A stretch of 64,000 nucleotides of DNA from Polynucleobacter sp. AP-Sving-400A-A2 (GCF_018688155.1 NZ_CP061312.1:1612001-1676000), one strand, 5' to 3'; shown: positions 43,011-52,112, counted from the stretch's first letter. Made by a program: numbers and translations. The notes: generated by a model not told the origin, from the letters alone.

Positions 43011-43952
43011 CTACAAAGCCTTTAGATGCTGACTTATCCGATTTAATAGATCAGGAAAATTTGGCTGGCCTTTGTAATATAGGCTAGCTACTTTTTGATA
43101 TTCTGATTCAAACAACTTTCGGTCTTCCGAATCACTCAGAAGAAAAGCTGGGTTTTGAGAAATGATTAAGTTATCGGACTTGGGAAAACGCTCTACCTTC
43201 CTAGTCTGATACCTATCAGTCTTAATAAATTCCAACACTGATGGGTAATCCAATAAACAATATACGTCGTAGTAATGCCTTAGGAAGTTCTTAGGAAATC
43301 CTTTGCCATCTTTGTATTGGCGATACTTCGTAGAGATTGTTTGCAGTTTTTCCACAAAAGTATATTCAGGCAAGTAACACAAGACATTTTTGGCTCTATT
43401 ATCATCAATGTCTTTGATGTACTTAATTGCATAATCGTATGCCCATGATGAAATATCTACCGGCTGATTGGGTGCCGTATCGTCAAAGCCTAACACTAAT
43501 AAAACACCATGCTTTAAACCACCCAACGATGGCATTATTGATTGGTAATTTAAGCGGACCCCACCACTGCGCATTTTTTCTGAGTCATCAAATGCATGAT
43601 CTCGCACAACATCTTGTATACCAAGAATCTTCATCTTACTGGCAACCCAGTCGTAAAAGTCAGATCGAGATTTTATGTGCGCTTCTTTATCTTGATTTTT
43701 GCCAGTCTTAACATCCATGCCTACTGGCGGCTCAATGCGGATATCAATATCTTCGGAAAAGCGATGGATTAATCCAAACCCCTTGGATAATGAAGTTCCA
43801 CCCTTCAATTCAAATGTAAATCCTTGTTGCTGCAATCCCCAAAGGCAATGCATGATCCAATAATCCTTTTCAACCAATGTGGGATCAATACCCATATTAT
43901 CTGATTCAGTAGCAATCAGATCTTTGAAATCCTTATGTTCATGCAAAAGCAC
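43011..43952 (-). CDS. AbiEii-type nucleotidyltransferase toxin
   Basis: A 313-residue nucleotidyltransferase of the AbiEii/AbiGii family. FELKGGTSLSKGFGLIHRFS then EDIDI gives the GGTS and D-x-D catalytic motifs; VEKDYWIMHCLWGL is the typical N-terminus. AbiEii toxins are GTP-binding nucleotidyltransferases; the related mycobacterial MenT enzymes act on tRNA acceptor stems. GTG start overlaps the upstream antitoxin stop by one base (TAGTG). Located between two tRNA-Ile attachment repeats, about 0.7 kb from the intron-bearing tRNA gene. Confidence 0.88.
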   Translation of the reverse strand: MLLHEHKDFKDLIATESDNMGIDPTLVEKDYWIMHCLWGLQQQGFTFELKGGTSLSKGFGLIHRFSEDIDIRIEPPVGMDVKTGKNQDKEAHIKSRSDFYDWVASKMKILGIQDVVRDHAFDDSEKMRSGGVRLNYQSIMPSLGGLKHGVLLVLGFDDTAPNQPVDISSWAYDYAIKYIKDIDDNRAKNVLCYLPEYTFVEKLQTISTKYRQYKDGKGFPKNFLRHYYDVYCLLDYPSVLEFIKTDRYQTRKVERFPKSDNLIISQNPAFLLSDSEDRKLFESEYQKVASLYYKGQPNFPDLLNRISQHLKAL

Positions 43953-44596
43953 TAAGTACTCGCTCTCTGCGTATCACGCAACCAAGATGAAACCCGCTTC
44001 TTCGTTCTCCCTGCCCCATAAGCACTAACTGTTTTTTGCAATTTAGCAGTTTCAAACTTATTTAACTGCTTCTCTGCCTTAGCCAATACATCATCTTTAT
44101 TCTCGGCAAGCGAATCTAGGTTATTCAATAGATCCACCAATAAGAATTCTTTATCCAGCTTTTTTGGAAAGCGCGGTTTTACCCGAAATTCAAAACTTCT
44201 ATTACCCAATTTAAAGACGCCATGGCGTTTATGGTTGTACACCACAGTTTTGTTATAGAGCTGGGTTGTTCCTAGACCCAAGGAGTTGTAGCTATTAGGT
44301 GAAAGTAACAAAAAGTTCTCGTCTTTTAAAAAAGCTTCTACTAGCTCATCGTCTTTCGGAGGCACCCTGCCAAAAGTGGAGGACTTAGGTACGTAATACA
44401 GCCCTTGCGCCAGCTTTTCTAAATCACCCGCATCAACCAATTGTTTTAAATGACGGTCAACCGCATTGGAGTCTCCTAAAAGATCCTCTCTTCTATAAAC
44501 ATGACCCTTCTTAAGACGCGAGAGAAGTCTCCCCAATGCGCTATTGCGTAATTCAGGCGAAGTATTTAAGGGAGGTTTTACAGGCTCTTTTTGCAT
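43952..44596 (-). CDS. AbiEi-type antitoxin (DUF6088-like)
   Basis: A 214-residue protein with an N-terminal winged-helix region (ALGRLLSRLKKGHVYRREDL, AVDRHLKQLVDAGDLEKLAQ, GLYYVPKSSTFG) and a C-terminal domain (NLGTT-like SLGLGTTQLYNKTVVYNHKR). AbiEi antitoxins repress their own operon and block the toxin. First gene of the pair; the start is ATG at 44596, 54 bases from the palindrome at 44651. Overlap with the toxin start assures coupled synthesis. Confidence 0.82.
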   Translation of the reverse strand: MQKEPVKPPLNTSPELRNSALGRLLSRLKKGHVYRREDLLGDSNAVDRHLKQLVDAGDLEKLAQGLYYVPKSSTFGRVPPKDDELVEAFLKDENFLLLSPNSYNSLGLGTTQLYNKTVVYNHKRHGVFKLGNRSFEFRVKPRFPKKLDKEFLLVDLLNNLDSLAENKDDVLAKAEKQLNKFETAKLQKTVSAYGAGRTKKRVSSWLRDTQRAST

Positions 44597-44650
44597 GATT
44601 TTTTATTGAAATTTCATGCATATTAGCATAGGTACATGATCTTAACAAGC

Positions 44651-44705
44651 GTTACTTAAAGTAACGCTCAAAAAGACAAAACCCCAGCTATCTCTAACTG
44701 GGGTT
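44651..44705. terminator. Palindrome plus tRNA terminator
   Basis: The palindrome GTTACTTAAAGTAAC (44651-44665) is followed by the hairpin AACCCCAG / CTGGGGTT (44680-44705). On the minus strand this gives a GC stem followed by TTTTGTCTTTTT, a rho-independent terminator for the tRNA gene at 44714-45002. The palindrome also occurs at 10973, 32851 and 42721, always within 250 bp of a tRNA 3' half. Confidence 0.75.
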
Positions 44706-44713
44706 TGCTTTTC

Positions 44714-45002
44714 TGGTGGGCCCACCAGGACTTGAACCTGGGACCAAAGGATTCCGGTTTGTGTAATTTTCATTACTCCCTGGACTATGCCTTCATCATA
44801 TCGATTGCTCGACTTAGATGGGTGCCGTCTAGTCTCTACACGTTCAAAGTATTTCTACTAAGCTTCGCTCGGCGTTAGCTTGTGCAGCTTTTGGCTACAT
44901 TTAGCTTTCTCCGAATTTGACACCATCCCTTATGCAGTTTCCACGCATAAGGCACAACTTTCGCTATGAGTCCTCTGCTCTAACCAACTGAGCTATGGGC
45001 CC
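44714..45002 (-). tRNA. tRNA-Ile(CAU) gene split by a group I intron
   Basis: Minus strand. 5' exon 44966-45002 (37 nt) starts GGGCCCATAGCTCAG and ends at the anticodon CAT. 3' exon 44714-44753 (40 nt) starts AATCCTTTGG and ends with the encoded CCA. Joined, they give a full cloverleaf: acceptor GGGCCCA/TGGGCCC with discriminator A, D-arm GCTC..GAGC, anticodon loop CTCATAA, and a T-arm closing on GGTTCAAGTCC. The CAT anticodon with this body is the isoleucine AUA-decoding tRNA whose C34 is changed to lysidine by TilS, although a CAU elongator Met tRNA should be ruled out. The 212-nt insertion lies just after the anticodon. Confidence 0.92.
44754..44965 (-). ncRNA. Group I self-splicing intron (Azoarcus-like, IC3)
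   Basis: 212-nt intron, minus strand. The 5' splice site follows CAT, and the guide GTG pairs with it to give the required U-G at the cut. P2 is CCTTATGC/GCATAAGG (8 bp). The core has GGGATGGTGTCAAATTCGG, GTGTAGAGACTAGACGGCACC and GGCATAGTCCAGGGAGT, followed by a GAAA-capped P9 (GTAAT GAAA ATTAC) and ACACAAACCGG ending in the omega G. These blocks match the well-known 205-nt intron in the tRNA-Ile(CAU) of Azoarcus at the same position. No ORF is inside. Confidence 0.92.
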
Positions 45003-45198
45003 TAAAACTTTACGTTTACTACACACCTTACTGCTGATGTTTTTTACTTCAAAACCACACTAAAACCGCATTTACTACACACCTCGGTTTTTGCTCCGGT
45101 GTGTAAGCGGTGTGTAGTGAATATATACCGCCTAATTCACCACTAACCTCTTGAATCTATTGAGGTCTTTGTTACAAGACCCCTAGGGCTTCTTTCTT
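45003..45198. repeat. Candidate recombinase arm-site region
   Basis: The 196 bp between the intact tRNA and the orphan half contain four related 8-mers: GGTGTGTA/G in CCGGTGTGTAAGCGGTGTGTAG and, in opposite orientation, TTTACTACACACC twice. GGTGTGTGAG also occurs in scar copies 2 and 3. Such direct and inverted short repeats beside a tRNA target are typical of tyrosine-recombinase arm sites. No gene is seen here. Confidence 0.5.
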
Positions 45199-45235
45199 AT
45201 GAGTCCTCTGCTCTAACCAACTGAGCTATAGGCCC
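45199..45235 (-). pseudogene. Orphan 5' half of tRNA-Ile(CAU)
   Basis: 37 bases from GGGCCTATAGCTCAG to CAT, identical to the 5' exon of the tRNA at 44966-45002 except one base (C6 to T). The 3' half does not follow; instead comes AAGAAAGAAGCCC. Upstream is TAATAAATA (45249-45257) with a GC-rich discriminator GGGCGC, a good stable-RNA promoter. It is probably the original chromosomal tRNA start, cut off when an element carrying a replacement tRNA integrated. Confidence 0.8.
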
Positions 45236-45308
45236 TAAAACTGCGCCCTATTTATTACAACTAATAGGGTTATTACACTTAGCAATGCTAGTTAAGTAAG
45301 ATTCTTTT

Positions 45309-45416
45309 ATGAAAAATAAAATTTCGCTTAAAGAGCGTTTTCTCAAACTAAAAAAATTCCGAGGACGTCTTCCTAAAAACTTCCGATTCAACCGTGACGA
45401 ACTTCACAGGATGTAG
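45309..45416 (+). CDS. Possible remnant of a VapB-like antitoxin
   Basis: 35 residues, MKNKISLKERFLKLKKFRGR then LPKNFRFNRDELHRM. The pattern F+G+LPxxFxFxRDE is that of the C-terminal toxin-binding tail of VapB-type antitoxins. The DNA-binding domain and toxin are missing. It lies between the tRNA island end and rpoD, so it is probably a leftover of mobile DNA. Confidence 0.4.
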   Translation: MKNKISLKERFLKLKKFRGRLPKNFRFNRDELHRM

Positions 45417-45453
45417 GTAGACTTAAGGCTTGCATCACTTAAAAAATTCTTTA

Positions 45454-47979
45454 TCAATCCTCTTCGAGGAAGGTCTTGAGTTTGTCGCTACGGCTTGGAT
45501 GACGCATCTTTCTCAAGGCCTTGGCTTCAATCTGACGAATACGCTCACGAGTCACGTCAAACTGCTTACCCACTTCTTCGAGGGTATGGTCTGTGCTCAT
45601 CTCAACACCAAAGCGCATACGCAATACTTTTGCTTCGCGTGGTGTTAATGAATCCAAGACATCCTTCACTACATCGCGCATCGATTCATGCAAGGCTGCT
45701 TCAGCTGGAGCCAAGGTATTGCTATCCTCAATGAAATCACCCAGGTTTGAGTCCGCATCGTCACCAATTGGTGTCTCCATGGAGATTGGCTCTTTAGCAA
45801 TCTTCATAATCTTGCGAATCTTATCCTCAGGAATTTCCATTTTGAGAGCCAAGGTTGCAGCATCTGGCTCATGTCCAGTCTCTTGCAAGATTTGACGGCT
45901 AATACGGTTCATCTTATTGATCGTCTCAATCATATGGACTGGGATACGGATCGTACGTGCTTGGTCAGCAATAGAACGGGTAATCGCCTGACGAATCCAC
46001 CAGGTTGCATAGGTAGAGAACTTATAACCACGACGGTATTCAAACTTATCTACCGCCTTCATCAAACCGATATTACCTTCCTGAATCAAGTCCAAGAACT
46101 GCAAACCGCGGTTGGTGTATTTCTTAGCAATCGAGATTACCAAGCGTAAGTTGGCGACAGTCATCTCACGTTTAGCTTCACGCGCACGCTTCTCACCAGC
46201 AGTCATCTGCTTGTTTACTTCTTTTAATTCTGGAAGTGGTAATACAACCCGCGTCTGAATATCGATTAACTTCTGCTGCAATTCCTGAATCGCTGGAACG
46301 TTACGCTGTAGCAATGCTGTGTACGGCTTGTTTTCTTTGAGTAGCTTGTTTACCCACTCTAGATTCATCGACATTTTTGGGAAGTCTTTTAATACTTCGC
46401 CACGATTAACGCCTACCTTGTCTACCAACAAGCTCACAATGCCCCGCTCGAGCTTCCAAACTTGATCCACTTGTGAGCGCATGGTGTCACATAACTTCTC
46501 GACACTCTTTGCAGTCAAGCGGAAACCAAGTAACTCACCACGAATAGCTTCTTGCGCCTTGATATAAGCCGGGCAGTTATAACCCTCCTTATCAAAAGCA
46601 CGACGCATCTTGTCAGACTGGGTACGCACAATTGCAAACTTCTCTAGAGAGATCTGCTTTAACTCCTCTAGTTGCTTAGCGTTTGCAGTAGCTGCGCCGC
46701 CGCCACCGCCACCTTCATCTTCAACGCCTTCTTCGTCACCCACTTCAGCATCTGGGTCAATCTCTGGCTCTTCCGGTCCAAGCTTAATATCTTCAGCGTT
46801 AGGATCAACTAATCCATCTACAAATTGATCAATCTCCATCTCGCCGCTAGCAATCTTGTCTACGTTAGCCAAGATCTCACCAATGGTGACAGGGCAAGCG
46901 GCCAAGGCCATCACCATATCTTTAAGACCTGCTTCAATCTTTTTCGCAATTACGATTTCGCCTTCGCGAGTCAGCAAATCCACAGTACCCATCTCGCGCA
47001 TATACATACGCACTGGATCAGTTGTACGACCAAACTCTGAGTCGACAGTAGCTAAAGCGGCTTCTGCCTCTTCTTCAGCCTCTTCTTCGGAAGTGGTTGC
47101 AGAAGCATTTTCATTAAGGAGGAGCGTCTCAGCATCTGGGGCCTGCTCATACACAGTAATGTTGATATCGTTTAAGAGGCTGATCAATGTTTCTAATGCA
47201 TCGGCATCTGACAACTCATCTGACATCACGTCATTCATCTCGCCGTGAGTTAAGTAACCCTTGGACTTACCCATCTTGATCAATGTCTTCAGACGAGTAC
47301 GACGTAATTCTTGCTGCTCTTCAGAGCCTAACTGTTGTGCTGCGAATTCTTTTAAGAGTGCCTTTTCTTTGGCCTTACGCTCACGCGCTTTTTGACGATC
47401 AGTCAGAACTGGCTCAGCACCTTCTGCAGGAGCATCCGCTTTGGGTTTACGACCTTTTTTTACCTCCTCAGTCTTAACAAGCTCAGTCCCAGGCTCAACT
47501 ACTTTTGCTTTTTTACCCTTAGCTTCTTTAGCTTCCGGAACTTCCTTAACCGCTTTAGCGGCCTTGGCTGGCTTTAACTCAAGCTTAGGAGCAACAGCTT
47601 TAACTTTCGCTACTGGCTTTGCTGCGGTCTTTGTTGGAGCTTTTGCTGCTTTAGCGGGGGCCTTCACTGGCTTAGCTGGTACTTTAGTTTTAGCTACTGG
47701 CTTAACTGGTTTAGCGGGCGTCTTTGCTTTAGCTGCTGGCTTGGCTGCTTTTACTGGTGCTTTAGCTTTAGCTACTGGTTTAGCAGGCGCTTTTCCTTTA
47801 GCAGCTGGCTTTGCTGGTGCTTTGGCTTTCGCTACTGGCTTGGCTGGTTTAGATGGTACTTTGGCTTTGGCCACTGGTTTAGCAGGCGCCTTGGCTTTGG
47901 CCACTGGCTTGGCTGCTGCTTTGGCTTTCGCTACTGGCTTGGCTGGTTTAGCTGCTGGTTTTTTCTTGGTATTAGGCAT
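45454..47979 (-). CDS. rpoD: RNA polymerase primary sigma factor RpoD
   Basis: 841 residues. Sigma region 1.1, 1.2 ([20 protein letters not shown]), region 2 ([40 protein letters not shown]), region 3 and region 4 ([20 protein letters not shown]) are complete. The first about 130 residues are a Lys/Ala/Pro/Val repeat ([20 protein letters not shown] type) like a histone H1 tail, ahead of region 1.1. A glycine run (GGGGGG) lies in the acidic spacer before region 2. Downstream of dnaG in the macromolecular synthesis operon. Confidence 0.97.
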   Translation of the reverse strand: MPNTKKKPAAKPAKPVAKAKAAAKPVAKAKAPAKPVAKAKVPSKPAKPVAKAKAPAKPAAKGKAPAKPVAKAKAPVKAAKPAAKAKTPAKPVKPVAKTKVPAKPVKAPAKAAKAPTKTAAKPVAKVKAVAPKLELKPAKAAKAVKEVPEAKEAKGKKAKVVEPGTELVKTEEVKKGRKPKADAPAEGAEPVLTDRQKARERKAKEKALLKEFAAQQLGSEEQQELRRTRLKTLIKMGKSKGYLTHGEMNDVMSDELSDADALETLISLLNDINITVYEQAPDAETLLLNENASATTSEEEAEEEAEAALATVDSEFGRTTDPVRMYMREMGTVDLLTREGEIVIAKKIEAGLKDMVMALAACPVTIGEILANVDKIASGEMEIDQFVDGLVDPNAEDIKLGPEEPEIDPDAEVGDEEGVEDEGGGGGGAATANAKQLEELKQISLEKFAIVRTQSDKMRRAFDKEGYNCPAYIKAQEAIRGELLGFRLTAKSVEKLCDTMRSQVDQVWKLERGIVSLLVDKVGVNRGEVLKDFPKMSMNLEWVNKLLKENKPYTALLQRNVPAIQELQQKLIDIQTRVVLPLPELKEVNKQMTAGEKRAREAKREMTVANLRLVISIAKKYTNRGLQFLDLIQEGNIGLMKAVDKFEYRRGYKFSTYATWWIRQAITRSIADQARTIRIPVHMIETINKMNRISRQILQETGHEPDAATLALKMEIPEDKIRKIMKIAKEPISMETPIGDDADSNLGDFIEDSNTLAPAEAALHESMRDVVKDVLDSLTPREAKVLRMRFGVEMSTDHTLEEVGKQFDVTRERIRQIEAKALRKMRHPSRSDKLKTFLEED

Positions 47980-48202
47980 TTATTAGCACTTACTCACGTT
48001 ACTGATGATTGTTCTCGACTGCTTAGGCGCAGCCACTAGTCCACTTGCCCCAAATTTCTTCAAAATAAAGCGCAAGTGGCTGAATTAAATCGTTTTTTTT
48101 CTGGGAATAGAGGATTATAGTCGATTGTGACTTTTTTACCCCCATCCATACTCAAAATACGGGGTAAATTTCGGGTTTTTCTGGGCTTAAATCAGAAAAT
48201 TC

Positions 48203-50152
48203 CTAGGAGAATTTCAGTCTTTCGCCCAGTTCGCGATATCGAGCTCGATCTTGCTCTGTAGCAATGCTGCCAGCAATCTTTTGAGCAATTTCTGTCATTT
48301 CTGTTTTCAGGTGGGTAAGCTCCAGCTTTTTAAAGGCGCCATCTAAATCTGCCATCGCTCCTTCAATCTCTAAATCGGAGCCCATGACCCGCTTTCTTAA
48401 CACCTCATAGAGCGGAGCCAACTCGCTGCGAGATAGCTGCTCTTGGAATAAAGCAAATGCGCCGGCACCTACTGCTGGTGGCTTACCGTTTTCACCGGGA
48501 ATCAATTCAACCTGATCACATTGAGTCAATAAATCCTTCATGAGCTCCAATGCTTTTTCTGAGCGCAGCGCGGAAGCCTGTAAAGCAAGCGTCCTCTTAT
48601 TAGCATCCAAAGCTTTTCCTAAATGGGGAAACTGAATCAAGACTCGCAACATCTGCTCCGCCAAATCTGTAGGAGCTTGCGGAGGTGGAATGTTGAGTAC
48701 AGGCGCTCTTTTCGCTGAACCCTTAGAGGCCTGCCAAGGCGCGCCCTGGGTCCGGTTACCGCTATTAGCTTGCACAAAATTAGGTGCGCGTTGATTTGTT
48801 ATTGCATAAGAACCCTGCTGCACTGGTGCAGGCACTATCGTCAATCCACAAAAAGACTCTAACTCTGCAGGTGTTGAATTAGTGCGAATAGCCAGCTCAC
48901 GCAATATTTGCGTACGCAGAGCAATTGGCGGCATGGATAGCAACATTGGTTTTGCTGCATGATGTGTTTGCGCTCTTCCCTCAGGCGTTGTTAACTCGTG
49001 GTCTTGACTTGCAATCTTAAAGAAGAAGCTTGAGATCGACATCGCTTCTTTGATGACTTTTTCAAAGGCAGGTGCACCATAGGCTCGGACATAACTATCG
49101 GGGTCGTGTTCTGTAGGTAAAAACAAGAAGCGAATTTCTTTATCATCGGACATTAATGGGAGGCATGCTTCCAGCGCACGTTGCGCCGCACGCTGCCCAG
49201 CAGAGTCACCATCAAATGAAAACACGACTTTATCGGTTTGGCGCAACAACATGCGCACGTGGTTTGCAGTACAGGCCGTACCTAATGTAGCTACGGCATT
49301 AGGAAAACCTAATTGCGCGAGTGCTACAACATCCATATAACCCTCGCATACAAGAACATATTCTTGCGAGCGGATAGCCTGTCTAGCTTCGAACAGGCCG
49401 TACAAGGTATTACCTTTAGAGAACAATGGTGTCTCAGGAGAATTTAAATACTTGGGCTCACCTTGATCCAAGATGCGTCCACCAAAGCCAATGGTCTGCC
49501 CCTTAGAATTGCGAATCGGAAACATGATGCGATCACGAAAGCGATCGTAGCGTCTGGCAGTTTGGCTATTTTCGGTCTGCTCACTCTGGATGAGTAAGCC
49601 ACCCTCCAGCAAAGTCTTCGCTACTTCATCATTGGCATAAGTCCCAAAGATTGCCTCCAGGCCTTGCCAACCATCGGGCGCATAGCCCAAGGCATACCGT
49701 TTAGCGATCTCACCAGTAAGGCCACGCCCTTTGAGATATTCCACTGCACGCGGAGCAACTTTGAGTTGCTGACGATACCAATCGGCAGCTGCACTCATCA
49801 CTTCACTCAATGCCATGGTCTGCTGTTGGCGGGCAATATCATTTGCAGTGCGCTCTTCACGCGGCACATCCAATCCTGCGGAACGCGCCAAGTCTTCAAT
49901 AGCATCTACATAACCAAGACCAGAATATTCCATCAGAAAACTAATAGCAGAACCGTGCGCCCCACAACCAAAGCAGTGATAGAACTGCTTGGTAGGTGAT
50001 ACAGAAAATGAAGGGGATTTTTCTGAATGGAAGGGGCACAAACCTTGAAAGTTCGCACCCGCTTTTTTTAACTTCACGTGCTGCCCAACCACATCCACGA
50101 TGTCGACCCGATTTAGTAAATCGGCAATGAAGGATTGGGGTATGAGAGCCAT
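48203..50152 (-). CDS. dnaG: DNA primase
   Basis: 649 residues. Zinc-ribbon CPFHSEKSPSFSVSPTKQFY then HCFGC, TOPRIM motifs YVLVCEGYMDVVAL and VVFSFDGDSAGQRAA, and a C-terminal helicase-binding domain. It synthesises RNA primers at the replication fork. It sits between yqeY (29-bp gap) and rpoD (223-bp gap) in the conserved order rpsU-yqeY-dnaG-rpoD, so it is transcribed with them. Confidence 0.97.
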   Translation of the reverse strand: MALIPQSFIADLLNRVDIVDVVGQHVKLKKAGANFQGLCPFHSEKSPSFSVSPTKQFYHCFGCGAHGSAISFLMEYSGLGYVDAIEDLARSAGLDVPREERTANDIARQQQTMALSEVMSAAADWYRQQLKVAPRAVEYLKGRGLTGEIAKRYALGYAPDGWQGLEAIFGTYANDEVAKTLLEGGLLIQSEQTENSQTARRYDRFRDRIMFPIRNSKGQTIGFGGRILDQGEPKYLNSPETPLFSKGNTLYGLFEARQAIRSQEYVLVCEGYMDVVALAQLGFPNAVATLGTACTANHVRMLLRQTDKVVFSFDGDSAGQRAAQRALEACLPLMSDDKEIRFLFLPTEHDPDSYVRAYGAPAFEKVIKEAMSISSFFFKIASQDHELTTPEGRAQTHHAAKPMLLSMPPIALRTQILRELAIRTNSTPAELESFCGLTIVPAPVQQGSYAITNQRAPNFVQANSGNRTQGAPWQASKGSAKRAPVLNIPPPQAPTDLAEQMLRVLIQFPHLGKALDANKRTLALQASALRSEKALELMKDLLTQCDQVELIPGENGKPPAVGAGAFALFQEQLSRSELAPLYEVLRKRVMGSDLEIEGAMADLDGAFKKLELTHLKTEMTEIAQKIAGSIATEQDRARYRELGERLKFS

Positions 50153-50181
50153 CAGTATGGGATGAGGCTGAGCTTGTGAAC

Positions 50182-50628
50182 TTACTTAGCTAGTGCCGCT
50201 TTTACTAAACCAGAAACTTTACCCATATCAGCCTTACCAGCCAATTGACCTTTGAGAACGCCAATCACTTTACCCATATCTTGCGGACCAGCAGCACCAG
50301 TGGATGCCACTGCTGCAGCTACCGCTACCGCTACTTCTGCATCAGATAACTGTGCTGGCAAGTAGTCTTGCAGGATGACCATCTCGGCTGCCTCAATTGC
50401 AACTAAATCATCACGATTGGCTTTCTCAAATTGAGAAATCGAATCTTTGCGCTGCTTAATCATCTTCTCAATGGTAGCGATGACACTGGCATCATCCATC
50501 ACAATGCGATCATCCACTTCACGCTGTTTGATGGCTGCTAATAGAAGGCGAATCGTTCCAAGACGCGCCACTGCTTTTGCACGCATCGCGTTTTTCATAT
50601 CTTCAGTAATTTGATCTTTCAGACTCAT
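50182..50628 (-). CDS. yqeY: GatB/YqeY-domain protein
   Basis: 148 residues, MSLKDQITEDMKNAMRAKAV start and PQDMGKVIGVLKGQLAGKAD at the C-terminal helical repeat, typical of YqeY, which resembles the tail of GatB. A role in tRNA-dependent amidation or tRNA binding is assumed from the domain. Located between rpsU and dnaG. Confidence 0.92.
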   Translation of the reverse strand: MSLKDQITEDMKNAMRAKAVARLGTIRLLLAAIKQREVDDRIVMDDASVIATIEKMIKQRKDSISQFEKANRDDLVAIEAAEMVILQDYLPAQLSDAEVAVAVAAAVASTGAAGPQDMGKVIGVLKGQLAGKADMGKVSGLVKAALAK

Positions 50629-50680
50629 GGTATTTTTCCCCTGTATTCAATATCTCATACATTGCTGGCGATTCAAAAGC

Positions 50681-50713
50681 AAAAACCCGCTGCGTTTCAC
50701 CGTCAGCGGGTTT
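50681..50713 (-). terminator. Rho-independent (attenuating) terminator after rpsU
   Basis: On the minus strand AAACCCGCTG pairs with CAGCGGGTTT around an 11-base loop, followed by TTTTTG. It lies between rpsU and yqeY and would lower expression of dnaG and rpoD relative to rpsU, as in other macromolecular synthesis operons. Confidence 0.8.
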
Positions 50714-50748
50714 CAAAGCCTCTCGGTGAGGAGAGCTTTTAAATTCGA

Positions 50749-50961
50749 TTAGTAAAGCTTTTTAGGCAACATCTGGCTGCGAATACGCTTGTAATGGCGT
50801 TTAGCAGCAGCAGCCTTTTTACGCTTACGTTCAGCCGTTGGCTTCTCGTAGAACTCGCGTGCACGCAAGTCTGTCAAAAGGCCATTCTTTTCAATGGTGC
50901 GCTTGAAACGGCGCAATGCCACTTCAAAAGGTTCGTTCTCACGGAGGCGGACTGTAGTCAT
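50749..50961 (-). CDS. rpsU: 30S ribosomal protein S21
   Basis: 70 residues, [20 protein letters not shown] with the basic C-terminus [20 protein letters not shown]. Complete and typical of bS21 in size and sequence. First gene of the operon with yqeY, dnaG and rpoD; divergent from tsaD with a 77-bp shared promoter region. Confidence 0.97.
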   Translation of the reverse strand: MTTVRLRENEPFEVALRRFKRTIEKNGLLTDLRAREFYEKPTAERKRKKAAAAKRHYKRIRSQMLPKKLY

Positions 50962-51038
50962 ACTTGTTTAACTCGTATATGCTCGAAAAATATCGATAAA
51001 TTAACTGAAATGCGATTCTAGCACGACCAAATACAAAA

Positions 51039-52112
51039 ATGATTGTTTTAGGCATAGAAACTTCTTGTGACGAGACCGGGGTGGCCGTATACGACACCGC
51101 CCCCTGGGAAAACCACGCCCCAGCCCATCAGGGCATCCTAGGACAGGCGCTGCACTCCCAAATTGCAATGCATCGGGACTACGGAGGTGTTGTCCCGGAA
51201 TTAGCCTCTAGAGACCACATAAAACGGGTTTTACCTCTTCTGGACGACACTTTGCATGAGGCTGGACTCAAATTAAAGGATCTTGATGCGGTCGCCTATA
51301 CCCAGGGGCCTGGATTGGCTGGCGCACTGCTCGTAGGTAGTGCTTTTGCCAAATCCCTTGCCCAGGGCCTCAATCTTCCCTCAATTGGGGTGCATCACCT
51401 TGAAGGACACCTGCTTTCACCACTTTTAGGGATCTCTGTACCGGAATTCCCCTTTATCGCCCTCCTAGTCTCAGGCGGACATACCCAGCTGATGCTGGTG
51501 AGCGGAGTTGGTAAGTACCAACTTCTAGGTGAAACCTTGGACGACGCTGCTGGCGAAGCCTTTGATAAAACAGCCAAATTACTCGGCTTGGACTACCCGG
51601 GCGGAGCTGCTATCTCTAAATTGGCAGAAAAAGGGCAATCCGGAAGATTTGATTTGCCCAAGCCAATGCTGCACTCAGGGGATTTGGACTTTTCTTTCTC
51701 CGGACTCAAAACAGCAGTGCTGAACCAGGTGAAAAAATTTGAGGCATTAGACATTACTGATCCAGATGAGATAGCAACTTTTCATGCGGATCTTGCGCGA
51801 AGCTTTGTCGATTCCTTAGTTGCAGTACTCGTCAGTAAATCAGAGAAGGCACTGAAGCAAACTGGCTGCAAACATCTAGTGCTGGCAGGCGGTGTGGGTG
51901 CCAATTTGCAATTACGCGCAGCTCTTAATGCGAGCGCTAAGAAGAATCGATTTGAAGTGCACTATCCGCCAGTCGATCTATGTACTGATAACGGCGTGAT
52001 GATTGCATTTGCTGGAGCGCTGCGTATGTTGGCAGAAAATAATGGCTCAACTACTTCAGGTGCTTTCGATATCAAACCCCGCTGGGATTTGGCGAGCAAT
52101 AATCTTACCTAG
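51039..52112 (+). CDS. tsaD: tRNA N6-threonylcarbamoyladenosine synthase subunit TsaD
   Basis: 357 residues. [15 protein letters not shown] start, [16 protein letters not shown], metal histidines in [20 protein letters not shown] and [11 protein letters not shown]. Transfers threonylcarbamoyl to A37 of ANN-decoding tRNAs with TsaB and TsaE. Divergent from rpsU, the usual arrangement. Confidence 0.96.
   Translation: MIVLGIETSCDETGVAVYDTAPWENHAPAHQGILGQALHSQIAMHRDYGGVVPELASRDHIKRVLPLLDDTLHEAGLKLKDLDAVAYTQGPGLAGALLVGSAFAKSLAQGLNLPSIGVHHLEGHLLSPLLGISVPEFPFIALLVSGGHTQLMLVSGVGKYQLLGETLDDAAGEAFDKTAKLLGLDYPGGAAISKLAEKGQSGRFDLPKPMLHSGDLDFSFSGLKTAVLNQVKKFEALDITDPDEIATFHADLARSFVDSLVAVLVSKSEKALKQTGCKHLVLAGGVGANLQLRAALNASAKKNRFEVHYPPVDLCTDNGVMIAFAGALRMLAENNGSTTSGAFDIKPRWDLASNNLT

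Noticed and set aside
44754..44965. Insertion in the tRNA as a transposon or assembly artefact
   Set aside because: Conserved group I core blocks, correct U-G at the 5' splice site and terminal G fit an intron; no inverted ends or target duplication are seen.
47441..47986. Plus-strand Ala/Leu/Gly-rich 181-residue frame opposite the rpoD 5' end
   Set aside because: It is the antisense of the Lys-Ala-Pro repeat of RpoD; composition explains the open frame.
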